From contig NZ_CALJPC010000056.1 of the NCBI RefSeq assembly GCF_937981295.1, positions 1-24,402 of the forward strand: DNA of 24,402 nt. Direction: 5' to 3'. The notes below the pieces were generated by a model that was given only the letters and a program-made list of their open reading frames with translations, had not been told where the DNA came from and made no database searches. Each line of letters starts with the position of its first letter. Within the stretch, counting starts at the first letter, position 1. Origin of the DNA: an uncultured Campylobacter sp. (lineage in GTDB: Bacteria > Campylobacterota > Campylobacteria > Campylobacterales > Campylobacteraceae). Below, one piece after another: positions 7,456 to 16,200 of the stretch. A program made the position numbers and the translations under genes.

Positions 7456-8175
7456 TCATTGAAATATCACAAACTGCTTTTGAAATTTTGACGGACTGAT
7501 CTGCCGATAATTTAAGAGATAATAGCAAACCCTTTCAAAGTCCGCCGCGCTCATCATAAAACTGATAAATTCGCCCTTGCCGTCATAGATGATCAAAGTA
7601 TCGATCGCACGAAAGCTAAATTTCCCCTCCGTGATCTTTGAAAAAATCAGTTTGGCTATGAAAAAAGGCAAAACCAATGCCGTCAGGCTCATAGTAAAAA
7701 TTATAAATCCTCTAAGGCTCTGTAAAAATCCGGCGAACGCTATACCTATCACGATGAACGAAAGCACAATGCCTGCGGAATTTCTAGCCGGCACGATATG
7801 TCCGAATAGCGGCGTGGCGGTGAGCTTCATGAGCGATATCTCATCAAATTTTATAGATTTCGTGATTTTGCCCTTGTTAACGTAGTTAATGCTCCTGTTC
7901 GTCAAATGAACAAAGCGCGTATGGGCGCTGTTGAGATAGGACACGACGGCGAATACTACAGGAACAAACGGCGTATAGTATGGGAAAATATCGCCTATAT
8001 ACAGAAACACCGGTACCGCCAAGGGAGCGAAGAATAGGTTATAAATAAAGAATACTATTATGTTGTAGTCTTTTACGACGAGGGGGTTATTATCAAATTT
8101 CGGCGGATTTCGGCGCTCGGCGCCGTTTTGTTCAGGCTGCCGCGACTTCTGCGATTCGTCTTTTAAATTTTGCAT
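7456..8175 (-). CDS. Four-helix membrane protein, function unknown
   Basis: I do not recognise the family. Two pairs of hydrophobic segments (about residues 38-60 and 65-82, then 132-152 and 154-176) flank a polar loop. That loop (RFVHLTNRSINYVNKGKITKSIKFDEIS) has the strand-turn-strand look of a bacterial PH-like domain, so an inner-membrane protein with cytosolic PH-like parts is plausible. I place the start at ATG 8175 (239 residues) because GGGAG lies 8 nt upstream; an in-frame ATG at 8220 would add 15 residues but has no ribosome site. The N-terminal 35 residues are polar and rich in Gln, Glu and Lys. It is convergent with the TonB receptor and stands apart from the operon upstream. The frame is likely real; the function is open. 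Confidence 0.75.
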   Translation of the reverse strand: MQNLKDESQKSRQPEQNGAERRNPPKFDNNPLVVKDYNIIVFFIYNLFFAPLAVPVFLYIGDIFPYYTPFVPVVFAVVSYLNSAHTRFVHLTNRSINYVNKGKITKSIKFDEISLMKLTATPLFGHIVPARNSAGIVLSFIVIGIAFAGFLQSLRGFIIFTMSLTALVLPFFIAKLIFSKITEGKFSFRAIDTLIIYDGKGEFISFMMSAADFERVCYYLLNYRQISPSKFQKQFVIFQ

Positions 8176-8320
8176 TAAATTTACTCCCGTTTCAAAATTC
8201 GTCGCTAGCAGCTCCGGCATTTTGCGCTGTTAAATTTAGCTTTTGATTTCATCGTCAAACAGCGTGCTTTCATTCGCGTTATCACTTTTTAGCTTAAAAT
8301 TTTAAATCATACGGCGGTGC

Positions 8321-8608
8321 CTACGCGTTTGCGCTGATATCGAGCTCGCTGCGAAAATTTAAATTGCCCTCCTGCAAACGCTCCGCGCTCGTACAAAGCT
8401 GTAGCCTGCCCAGACTCGGCGCACCCATCGCTATCTCATGACCTTCAAATCCCGCATTAAATTTGCCGTTCGCGTCGCACGCCTTAGCGATGCAATCCCA
8501 AGCAGAGCCTGTTTGCGTCCTTTCAAAATTTTATTTCGTTAAAATTTGTCCGTGCCACGTATCGGTACCGCGTGCGCTTACCGCACCGCCGCATAAAATT
8601 TCGAGGTC
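8321..8608 (-). pseudogene. Decayed reading frame, unidentified
   Basis: Reading on from the stop of the next gene, the same minus-strand frame stays protein-like across two further stops. One piece (about 25 codons, containing ARGTDTWHGQI) ends at TAA 8531-8533. A second 69-codon piece without a good start (containing GSAWDCIAKACDANGKFNAG and GFEGHEIAMGAPSLGRLQLC) ends at TAG 8321-8323. It may be the tail of a degraded gene. GC-rich sequence gives false frames easily, so confidence is low. The rest of the gap 8221-8608 shows nothing recognisable. Confidence 0.3.
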
Positions 8609-8964
8609 TTATAGTTCAAAATCAAAGCAGTAAAAATCATCCGCCTCGTCCCAAAGCTCTTCTAGTGAGCGTCCGTCTATCTGCAGCGCGGCGTAGAGTT
8701 CCCGCAGCGTGACGAAATACCACTCGCCACTCGCGTTTGCACCCGTCTCGTCCGCGTATCTTTGAAATGAGCAGCGATCCGCATAGGTGATGATCAAGTA
8801 TTGCGCGCCGTGCAGGCGAAAGCCAAGCTCTGGCTCGCCTATAAACTTGCGCGATGGGGCGTTAGTCTCGAAGCATGCAAGCAAAAGCTGGGCTCGGGCT
8901 CGCCGCCCTCGGCTACGCATTTTAGCAGCATTTGCTCTATAGTTTCAAATGAGTAGTCTGACAT
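8609..8964 (-). pseudogene. Small acidic protein gene, frameshifted near 8885-8905
   Basis: The best start is ATG 8964, with GGAG four bases upstream. It reads MSDYSFETIEQMLLKCVAEG and then GEPEP, but in this frame a stop follows after about 42 codons. The neighbouring frame, open down to TAA at 8609-8611, carries the rest: LLLACFETNAPSRKF, LGFRLHGAQYLIITYADR and a very acidic end (EELWDEADDFYCFDFEL). The total of 356 nt is one base short of a whole number of codons, so adding one base would give a protein of about 118 residues. The apparent start at 8920 in the second frame gives an Arg-rich N-terminus with no ribosome site and is probably not used. The family is not recognised. It is the last readable gene of the Dyp-peroxidase operon, 48 nt after the previous stop. 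The break could be real or a sequence error. Confidence 0.6.
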
Positions 8965-9012
8965 TTCGCTCCGATCTTAAAATTTTATCGCCGCCGCATA
9001 TCGCGAGCCGTT

Positions 9013-9324
9013 TTACTCCGCCAAAAACTCGAAGCGCTCGATCATATCCAAAAGCATATCGGCTCTGCAAATTTCATCGTCCAGCAGGTCATCGTATTGA
9101 TCTCGCAGTCGCTCGGCGTCCTGCGCCACGGGCTCTAGATGCTCCCTGGCCTGCGCCGGTTCGCCCTTCATCACGTAGTATTCGCCCAAGATCACGCGAG
9201 CTCGCGTCTTGCTAACCTCGTCGCCTTCTCCTTCTACCGCTGCTTTTAGGCTCTGCACACCGCCCTCCTCAAGCCCCCGCGAGAGCTGCATTATAGCCTT
9301 GTTTAAGTAAAGCTTCGCATCCAT
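9013..9324 (-). CDS. Small helical (TPR-like) protein, function unknown
   Basis: This 103-residue acidic protein starts at ATG 9324 with GGAGC four bases upstream. It reads as consecutive amphipathic helices (AKLYLNKAIMQLSRGLEEGG, KTRARVILGEYYVMKGEPAQAREHLEPV, DLLDDEICRADMLLDMIERF). The pattern of small and aromatic residues in the middle part (about 38-68) fits one or two TPR-like repeats, a fold used for protein contacts. There is no signal peptide or membrane segment, so it is probably cytosolic. It starts 20 nt after the broken gene upstream and ends 48 nt before the frameshifted gene downstream, as part of one minus-strand transcript led by the Dyp peroxidase. No specific function can be given. 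Confidence 0.75.
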   Translation of the reverse strand: MDAKLYLNKAIMQLSRGLEEGGVQSLKAAVEGEGDEVSKTRARVILGEYYVMKGEPAQAREHLEPVAQDAERLRDQYDDLLDDEICRADMLLDMIERFEFLAE

Positions 9325-9344
9325 TTTCGCTCCTTAGTTAAATT

Positions 9345-10023
9345 TCATCTGAAATAGTAGAACAAATTCCCGCCGTACTCCAGATCCACGAACTCCTTGC
9401 TGTCAAAATAGAGCTTAAATTTCATGTGGCTCAGGTATTTGGCGTCCTGCGCACGCTCTATCAAATTTCTTATCAGCCGCTCTATCTTTTCGTTACTTTC
9501 GCCGCGCGCCGCGTCCTGCCTCGTGAAATAAAAAACTACGGGCACGTCGGACGCCGTCGCGATATACCAAATTTTAAGCGGCGCCAAAAGCTCGTTTCGG
9601 TTTCGCAGCAGCTCCGCTACGGCGCCTTGGATCAGATCGGTGCGGATCTGCGACTCGAAGGACTCGATCAAGATATAAAAATTCTTTAGCTCGTTTAGCT
9701 TCGCGTAAAGCGGCGTGCGGGTGAGATAGCGCTTGATGCACTTTTTATCGCGGCGTATGCGGACAGGATGAGAGACGGCGTGCGGTGAGATAGCGCTTGA
9801 TGCACTTTTTATCGGTGATTTTTGCGGCGTCTTTATCGAAGCGAAGCACGATCTTAAGCCACGCTGAGTCCTTACTCGCGCCGTAAAACGCGCTGATAGG
9901 ACGAACCTTAAATTTAGCGTTTATAAACTCCAGTAAGCCGCTGATATTTTCGCTGTTTACGGCTATATTTTCTATGATCTCTTTACAGCGTCTGCTCTGA
10001 TACGGGCTTAGATCGCAAAACAT
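9345..10023 (-). pseudogene. Unknown ~204-residue protein gene broken by a 64-bp duplication
   Basis: The 5' part starts at ATG 10023 (AAAGG upstream) and reads MFCDLSPYQSRRCKEIIENI ... KITDKKCIKRYLT before running into ARRLSSCPHTPR and TAA 9745-9747. The 3' part, in another frame, reads again CIKRYLT and continues TPLYAKLNELKNFYILIESFESQI ... to GGNLFYYFR and the stop at 9345. Both pieces contain the same DNA (9711-9750 and 9776-9814). Removing 64 bp (9751-9814) joins them into one continuous frame of 205 codons, so the ancestral gene is well defined. No signal peptide or membrane helix is seen, and the family is not recognised. It follows the Dyp peroxidase gene by 31 nt. A TTG at 9671 could be read as a start for the 3' piece but is only an internal codon of the original gene. 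Confidence 0.75.
9711..9814. repeat. Imperfect direct repeat, 40/39 bp, spaced 25 bp
   Basis: CGGCGTGCGGGTGAGATAGC... (9711-9750) recurs as 9776-9814, identical except that GGG in the first copy is GG in the second. The 25-bp spacer (9751-9775) is unrelated to both flanks. The net insertion of 64 bp is not a multiple of three, and it splits the gene 9345-10023. Confidence 0.9.
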
Positions 10024-10054
10024 CGCGCGCCTTTAAATTTAAAGTGATTTAAAT

Positions 10055-11008
10055 TTAGCCCGCATCGTAAGCCTCGAGCATATCGAAAGTCGGAGCGAAA
10101 AAGAGCGCGCCCGTCTTTGCGGTGCTGAAATCCAGTAGGCGGTCGTAGTTGCCCCGCGGGCGGCCGATAAACATACTCTCAAGCATCAGCTCCAGCGTGC
10201 TAAAAGTGCTTGCGTAGGCGATGAAGTAGGTTCCCGTTTCGCCGCCTTGCACAAACGGCATATTGCCGCGCACGACCTTTTTATCGTCGCCGACGTTGGC
10301 TGCGGCGGAGTGCGAGTTGCTAGGTTTTATCTCCTCGCTCATTTCGATATCGTTTTGTTTGCTACGCCCGATGACGCGCTCCTGCTCGGCGACGCCCGCG
10401 GCGTTCCATGCGCTCATATCGTGGATATATTTCTGCACGAAAAGGTAGCTGCCGCCCTTATACGCCGCATCCTCGTCGCCTACCTTGGCGAAAAAGTCGC
10501 GATCTGCGCCTTGCGGATTTTCGGTGCCGTCCACAAAGCCGATGATAGCGCGCCCGTCGTAGTATTTAAAGCCGCAGATCTCCTCCTCGCACGTCGCGAC
10601 GTCCTTTAGCGCGGCTCTGATCTCGCTTGCCATATCGTAGCAAACGGCTTGATTCCCCGCTCTGATGTGGATATGGATATCGCCTCCAGTAGCGGGCGCA
10701 GCGTGTTTATCGCCCCTAATCTCTTCGAAATTTTTTAGCTCCTTCGGCAAAGGCTTCGGCAAGCCGAGCATTTTCCACGCCTCAAAGCCCACGCCGAGCA
10801 CGCAGCTTGTTTCGCTAGCCGCACCGAATCTCGTAACGGCGGTTTTGTTTAAATTTATCACCAGAGCGCAAAGGCCCTCGAAAGCCTTTTTGCAGGCGGT
10901 TTTGTCTACGTTAAAACGCCAGATCATAAACACGGTGTTGTTGCCGGGCGCGTCGGTTACGTTTTGGGATTTGACATGCGCACAGGCGCAACTTTTTTCT
11001 TCACTCAT
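10055..11008 (-). CDS. Dyp-type haem peroxidase
   Basis: This 317-residue protein starts at ATG 11008 with AAGGAG seven bases upstream. The family signature GxxDG is present as G157-F-V-D160-G-T-E-N-P; Asp160 is the distal acid for peroxide cleavage. His233 (in KPSNSHSAA) fits the proximal haem ligand and Arg247 the distal arginine, with spacing close to that of YfeX. The length matches the short YfeX-like (class P/B) Dyp enzymes. There is no Tat or Sec signal, so it is cytosolic. These enzymes use hydrogen peroxide to oxidise dyes, porphyrinogens or unknown substrates; the physiological role is unclear in most bacteria. The N-terminus contains CACAH, an unusual Cys/His cluster. It leads a minus-strand operon whose next gene starts 31 nt downstream. 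Confidence 0.93.
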   Translation of the reverse strand: MSEEKSCACAHVKSQNVTDAPGNNTVFMIWRFNVDKTACKKAFEGLCALVINLNKTAVTRFGAASETSCVLGVGFEAWKMLGLPKPLPKELKNFEEIRGDKHAAPATGGDIHIHIRAGNQAVCYDMASEIRAALKDVATCEEEICGFKYYDGRAIIGFVDGTENPQGADRDFFAKVGDEDAAYKGGSYLFVQKYIHDMSAWNAAGVAEQERVIGRSKQNDIEMSEEIKPSNSHSAAANVGDDKKVVRGNMPFVQGGETGTYFIAYASTFSTLELMLESMFIGRPRGNYDRLLDFSTAKTGALFFAPTFDMLEAYDAG

Positions 11009-11240
11009 TTTTCTCTCCTTTAAAGTGAAATTTTAAAAGGAATTTTAGCGCAATATCGGTAAACGGCGGGCGTAGAGATAGAATTTAGGTGGCTTTCTGG
11101 TTTGATTTTAGGCGGAGGAAATTTTTATCTTTGATCGTTAAATTTACGACGGCGATGGAATTTGGCTTTAAATTTATAAAATTTGCGCCGAGTTGAAAAG
11201 CGAAATTTTAGAGTTTTGCGGGGATGAAATTTTAAGATAA

Positions 11241-11328
11241 TGGCAGATGGGAAGGGATTCGAACCCTCGAAAGCTTGCACTTTACACGCGTTCCAGGCGT
11301 GCTCCTTCAACCGCTCGGACACCCATCT
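11241..11328 (-). tRNA. tRNA-Ser(GGA)
   Basis: On the minus strand, acceptor strands AGATGGG and CCCATCT pair, with discriminator G and encoded CCA. The anticodon arm CACGC-CTGGAAC-GCGTG gives anticodon GGA, which reads UCC/UCU. The 88-nt length and long variable arm fit serine. It is isolated from the other tRNA cluster. An open frame across it (11125-11322) is only its shadow. Confidence 0.97.
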
Positions 11329-11695
11329 AAATTAAAAGTCGTGATTATAGCGAAAATCTAAAATTTTGCCAAATTCCGTTTTGGCGCGCAATCCGTTTTG
11401 CCTTTAAATTTAAAACGCGGCGCTTAGAATTTTACCGCAGCGCCTGGAATTTTATCGCGCTGCTTGGAATTTCTTTGCAGCGATTAAAATTTCGCCGTAC
11501 CGCTTGGAATTCTGCCGCGCCACTAAGCCAAGCCGCTTTGCACTTCCTAGACGAGCGGCGATTTTACCTTGCTGCGGCCATTTTAAAATTTAGATTATCT
11601 TTGAAATTTGGATTTGCCGCCCGCCGCAGGGCTAAATTTAAAAAGCGCAAGCAGATTTTTTAACGATCCGCTTGCGCCGTAAAAGCCGAGCTGCG
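11329..11695. other. Intergenic, repeat-rich, no gene
   Basis: The region holds the 20-bp tandem repeat array (11421-11520) and a perfect 8-bp inverted repeat, GCGCAAGC (11645-11652) with GCTTGCGC (11670-11677). The inverted repeat has a T-rich loop and could act as a terminator. The open frame 11475-11663 lacks a ribosome site and has a composition dictated by the repeats, so no gene is called. Confidence 0.6.
11421..11520. repeat. Degenerate tandem repeat, 5 x 20 bp
   Basis: Five adjacent 20-bp units start at 11421, 11441, 11461, 11481 and 11501. The consensus is close to CGCTTGGAATTTTNCCGCRC, with the TTGGAATTT core kept in most copies. The period is exact with no indels. It lies between tRNA-Ser and the efflux operon terminator. 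Confidence 0.85.
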
Positions 11696-11745
11696 CTTTA
11701 AATTTACGGCTATTTTAAAATTTTGCGCCGCCCGTAAATTTAAAG
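11696..11745 (-). terminator. Terminator of the cmeABC operon
   Basis: CTTTAAATTTACGG (11696-11709) and CCGTAAATTTAAAG (11732-11745) form a perfect 14-bp stem with a 22-nt loop, directly after the cmeC stop codon. The AT-rich outer part could supply the U run. This is the strongest inverted repeat in the window. Confidence 0.75.
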
Positions 11746-13203
11746 CTAATTAAAAATTCTATCCTTCGGGAAGGTGGACATATTGGGCTGCACGTCCTGC
11801 TCGGCGCCTAAAAGCGCCTTTATTTCGCTATCTTCTATACTAAAGCCGCCGCCGAGCGCCTTGTAGGCGTTTACCGTCGCGCTTAGCACGTCAAGATCTG
11901 CCTGCACTTTATTTAGCTGCGCGCTAAGCAGGTTTCGCTGTGAATCCAAAAACTCCAGATGGTCGCTGTAGCCCGTCTGATACCTGCTTGAGGCGTTTGA
12001 ATAAATTTTGCTCTGCGAAGCGACGAGATCGGCGAGGCTTGCTTGCCTCAATTTGGCGTTTTGCACGCCTACAAGCGCGTCGCGAACGTCGCCGAAAGCG
12101 GTTTTAAGCGCTTTGTCGTATGCGATGAAGCTCGCGTTTTGCTCTAAATTTGCAAGCTCTACGCGCCTTTTTTGGCGGCCGAAGTCAAGCAGCGGCCCTA
12201 CGAGCGAGCCGCCGATATTCCATGTACTTGCGCTTGCGGTAAACAGCCTGTCAAACTCTCCGCTTGCGTATCCCGCCGAGCCCGTAAGCGAGAAAGTAGG
12301 GAAGTAGCCTGCCTTGGCGACGCCCACTAAGAAGTTGCTTGCACGCAGATTTTCGAGCGAGCTTGCAACGTCGGGGCGGTGCAGGATCACGTCGCTTGGG
12401 ATTCCGCTTGGAATTTGCGGAGCGCTAGGCATTTTCGCGGCGGTCTGCGGAGCGCCGCGTAAAATTTCATCGTAGCTCTTGCCCGTTAGGATATTTAGCG
12501 AAGTTTGAGCTGCGGAGAGCTGATTTTGCACGCTTATGAGGCTCGCCTCGGCGCTTTGGACCGCAGCTTTGGCTTGATAAAATACGATCTCGCTAACCGC
12601 GCCCGCATCGAGCTGCTTTTTGCGGTAGTTTTGCGTATCCTGATAGCTTTTTAGACTATCTTTTAAAATTTTCTCCTGCTGCTTTAACGCTAGTAGCGTA
12701 AAATAGGTCGTCGCAACCGTGCTAGTAATCGTGTTTTTGGCGGTTTCGTAGTCGTATTTCGTCGCATTAAATTTGGCCTGTGCCGAATCTACGCTGTTAC
12801 GCACGCGTCCCCAAAAATCGACCTCGTAGCTTAGCACCGCGCCGATCTGATACGAGCCGTGGGAGTTGCGATCGGGTCGGTTGCCAAAATTATTTTGACG
12901 CACTGCGCTGCCGTTTAAATTTACGTTCGGCAGGTATCCGAGCTTGTTCAGCCCTAAATTTACCCGCGCGTATTCGACGTTATTTAGCGCGGTTTGCAGG
13001 TCGGAATTTTGCTCCAGCGCGCTTTGGATCAGGGCGTCTAGCTGCGGATCGTTAAAGCTTTTCCACCACTGCGTGCTAACGTTCGTGCTCGCGTAATCCG
13101 CCTTAAAGCCGGTCTGTTTTTGCGGCGTAACGGGCTTGAAGTTGCAACCGCAGAGTAAAATTCCAAGCGTCAAGGCGCTTAAAAGAGCATTATTTATTTT
13201 CAT
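11746..13203 (-). CDS. cmeC: Outer-membrane efflux lipoprotein CmeC (TolC/OprM family)
   Basis: This 485-residue protein has a lipoprotein signal peptide ending in the lipobox L-C-G-C with lipid Cys20. The two tandem outer-membrane efflux domains follow. The first contains VSTQWWKSFNDPQLDALIQ, typical of OprM/NodT proteins, and NLGLNKLGYLPNVNL; the second contains the related pattern LVGVAKAGYFPTFSLTGSAG and a late coiled coil. It forms the trimeric outer-membrane exit duct of the tripartite CmeABC pump, which in Campylobacter expels bile salts, antibiotics and other toxic compounds. It is the third gene of the operon: its ATG 13203 lies inside the end of cmeB (14-nt overlap), with GAGGTG as ribosome site. 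A strong terminator follows at once. The only alternative is a paralogous pump of the same class (CmeF/other RND), but the order and sizes fit CmeABC. Confidence 0.92.
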   Translation of the reverse strand: MKINNALLSALTLGILLCGCNFKPVTPQKQTGFKADYASTNVSTQWWKSFNDPQLDALIQSALEQNSDLQTALNNVEYARVNLGLNKLGYLPNVNLNGSAVRQNNFGNRPDRNSHGSYQIGAVLSYEVDFWGRVRNSVDSAQAKFNATKYDYETAKNTITSTVATTYFTLLALKQQEKILKDSLKSYQDTQNYRKKQLDAGAVSEIVFYQAKAAVQSAEASLISVQNQLSAAQTSLNILTGKSYDEILRGAPQTAAKMPSAPQIPSGIPSDVILHRPDVASSLENLRASNFLVGVAKAGYFPTFSLTGSAGYASGEFDRLFTASASTWNIGGSLVGPLLDFGRQKRRVELANLEQNASFIAYDKALKTAFGDVRDALVGVQNAKLRQASLADLVASQSKIYSNASSRYQTGYSDHLEFLDSQRNLLSAQLNKVQADLDVLSATVNAYKALGGGFSIEDSEIKALLGAEQDVQPNMSTFPKDRIFN

Positions 13204-16200
13204 CGTTCACCTCGTTAGTTTGGACTTTTTTGCCGCGTCTATCAAGCCAGGCGTTGAAGCTTTCGAGCAGGTAGAAAAACAGCGGCACGAAAAAGATCGC
13301 GATCGTAGATGCCGCGAGCATTCCGCCTACGACGCCGGTTCCTAGCGCATGGCGGCTAGCAGCGCCTGCGCCAGTAGCGATAACCATCGGAAGCACGCCG
13401 AGGCCGAACGCAAGGCTCGTCATCACGATAGGGCGAAACCTCATCTTGGCGGCCTCTACGGCGGCCTCGGCGATAGGGCGGTGGTTGTTTAGGTGCTCGT
13501 TCATCGCAAATTCTACGATCAAAATCGCGTTTTTCGCCGCCAGACCGATTAGAAGCAGCAAGCCGATCTGAAAATATATGTCGTTATTCAGCCCGCGGAA
13601 ATATGTAAACACGAGCGCGCCGAATACCGAAAACGGCACGGCGGTAAGTACGGCAAGCGGCATGAGCCACCTTTCGTATTGAGCCGCCAGGATCAAAAAC
13701 ACGAAGATCATTCCGAATACGAATGCCTGCGCGCCCTTGCCCGTCTCGCTGACCTCTTGATACGCGGAACCTGCCCAGCCGATCGAATATCCGCTAGGAA
13801 GCTCCTCTTTTATAACCTCTTGTATCGCTGCAATCGCCTGACCCGAGGTGTAGCCCGTATTTGGCTCACCCATAATCTGCGCTGCCGGGAAGGCGTTAAA
13901 TCTATTAACGGAATCAGGACCCAGCGAGCGCTCAAGCCTCACTAAAGAATTTAACGCGATCAGATCGCCGCTGCCGCTGCGGACGTAGAGCGATTTTAGA
14001 TCGTTAGGATCATCTCTATAGTTTTGCGTAGCGCGGATATAGACCTTAAACGTGCGGCCTAAGAGGTTAAAGTCGTTGATGTAATACTGCCCGATGGTAG
14101 AATTTAGTACGGTGAAAATGTCGGCTATCTTAACGCCTAGCATTTTTACCTTCTCTTTATCTATATAGAGCTTATACTGCGGGAAATCGGTATCCAGCGT
14201 CGTTCGAACGAGCTTTAAAGCGGGGTGTTGATTGGCTTTGGCAGTTACGCGATCCATATCGGCGCGAATTTCATCGTAGCTCTTGCCCGTCGTGCTTTGC
14301 GCGTAGAGCTCAAATCCGCCCGTAAGCGAAAGACCCATAATAGGCGGCGGCGTGACGACGTAGGTCATCGAGTTGCGATCCGCGCCGTAGAGCTGCCCGT
14401 TTAGCGCGGCAGCTAAGGCGAAGTTGGAATTTTCATCACCCGGGCGATCTTTCCAGTCTTTTAGCTTCATAAAAAAAGCTCCCGCATTTTCTCTAAGCGC
14501 TCCGGCTAGCATATCGTATCCCGTGATTTGGGTTATATCTTTTACGTTTGGATACTTTTTAGCGATGTTTGCGATGAAATCCTGATCGGCTTCCGTTCTA
14601 GGCAGCGTAGATGCAGACGGAAGCGTAGTCATCGCCATAATCGAGCCTTTGTCTTCGTTAGGCACTAGGCCGCTCGGAGTAAGCTTAAGAAGCTCTATCA
14701 TTGCATAGATGATGATACCTACAAAAACGAGGCTGATTAGTACGTGGCGAAGAACCATGCCGACGCCTGCGGCATAAATTTTAGTTGAGATGCTAAAAAG
14801 ATTATTAAACCATCTTATAAAGAAAAAAGGCTCAGATTCCTTTTTTTGCAAGATTAGAGCGCAAAGCGCGGGCGTTAGTGTAAGGGCTACGAAGCCTGAA
14901 AAACATACCGAGGCTACGAGCGTTAATGCAAATTGCCTCTGCATAACCCCGGTAAAGCCCTCCATAAACGCAACCGGCACGAAAACCGCTGAGAGCACGA
15001 GCACGATAGAGATGACGGGCGCTACGATCTCGCCCATCGCTTTTGTGGTAGCCTCTTTGACGCTAAGATCCGGCTCCTCGTGCAAAATTCTCTCTACGTT
15101 TTCGATCACGATAATGGCGTCATCCACGACGATACCGATAGCTAAGATGAGCGCGAAAAGGGTGATTAAATTTATCGAAAATCCGAAGGCGTAAATTCCG
15201 ATAAACGCGCCGCAGATCGATACGGGCGCAGCAAGCGTCGGAATGATCGTCGCTCTAAGGTTGCCTAAGAACATATACATAACGATGATGACGAGGATTA
15301 ACGCTTCAATGAAAGTATGAATGACCTCTTCGATCGATACTTTTACGAAGCTAGTCGTATCGTAGGCGACGTCGTAGGTCAGCTCGCCTGGGAAATTCGG
15401 TTTAAGCTCGTCTATGCGCTTATTTACCGCTTCGACTACGGCTAGAGCGTTGGCGCCACTTTGCATAAAGATAAGCACAGGCACCATTTCTTTACCGTTA
15501 AATTTCGCCGAGATATTGTAGCTTGCGCCGCCCAGTTTGACCTCGGCGACATCTTTTACGCGCAAGAAATTCCCATCTTTTTGCGCACGTATGATGATAT
15601 TTTCAAACTCTTCGACGGTTTTTAAACGACCCTCAGGCTTGATCGCATATACGTAGGGATTGCCTAAGTTCATTGGCTGCTCGCCCATCTTACCCGCGGC
15701 GTATTGGCTATTTTGTTCGCTTATCGCGGCGATTATCTCGGCAGTCGTAACGTTAAATTTCTTAAGTAGCTCGGGCTTTACCCAGATCCTCATAGCATAG
15801 TCTTTCGTACCCAGCGCTTGAGCTTCGCCGACGCCCGGCACGCGCTTTAGCTCATCTACGACGTTGATAGCTACGTAGTTTTGCATCTCTACGACATCCA
15901 TCTGTTCGCTAGGATCGTAAAACGCAAGCACTTCGAGCATCGTACTGCTGCGCTCGGTGACGGTTACGCCATAGCGGCGCACTTCGTCGGGAAGTAGCGT
16001 AAGAGCTGGCGTGACGCGGTTGTTTACATTGACTTTCGCATCTGCTGGATTTGTGCCGATTTGAAAATATACGTTGATACGAACGTCGCCGGAGGAGCTT
16101 GCTGAGCTTTCCATATAAATCATATTTTCAACGCCATTGATCGCATTTTCAAGAGGGGCTGCGACGACGTCGGCGATCGTTTGCGCGTCCGCGCCGCTAT

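Noticed and set aside
9345..9671. Separate 108-residue gene starting with TTG at 9671
   Set aside because: The frame continues upstream without a stop into sequence matching the neighbouring gene; it is the 3' part of one broken gene.
10247..10609. 120-codon plus-strand frame opposite the Dyp peroxidase
   Set aside because: Antisense shadow of a gene with clear GxxDG and His/Arg motifs; no ribosome site.
11125..11322. 65-codon minus-strand frame
   Set aside because: It reads straight through tRNA-Ser(GGA).
11475..11663. 62-codon plus-strand frame
   Set aside because: It starts inside the 20-bp repeat array, has no ribosome site and has repeat-driven composition.
14790..15194. 134-codon plus-strand frame opposite cmeB
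   Set aside because: Antisense shadow of the CmeB membrane helices.
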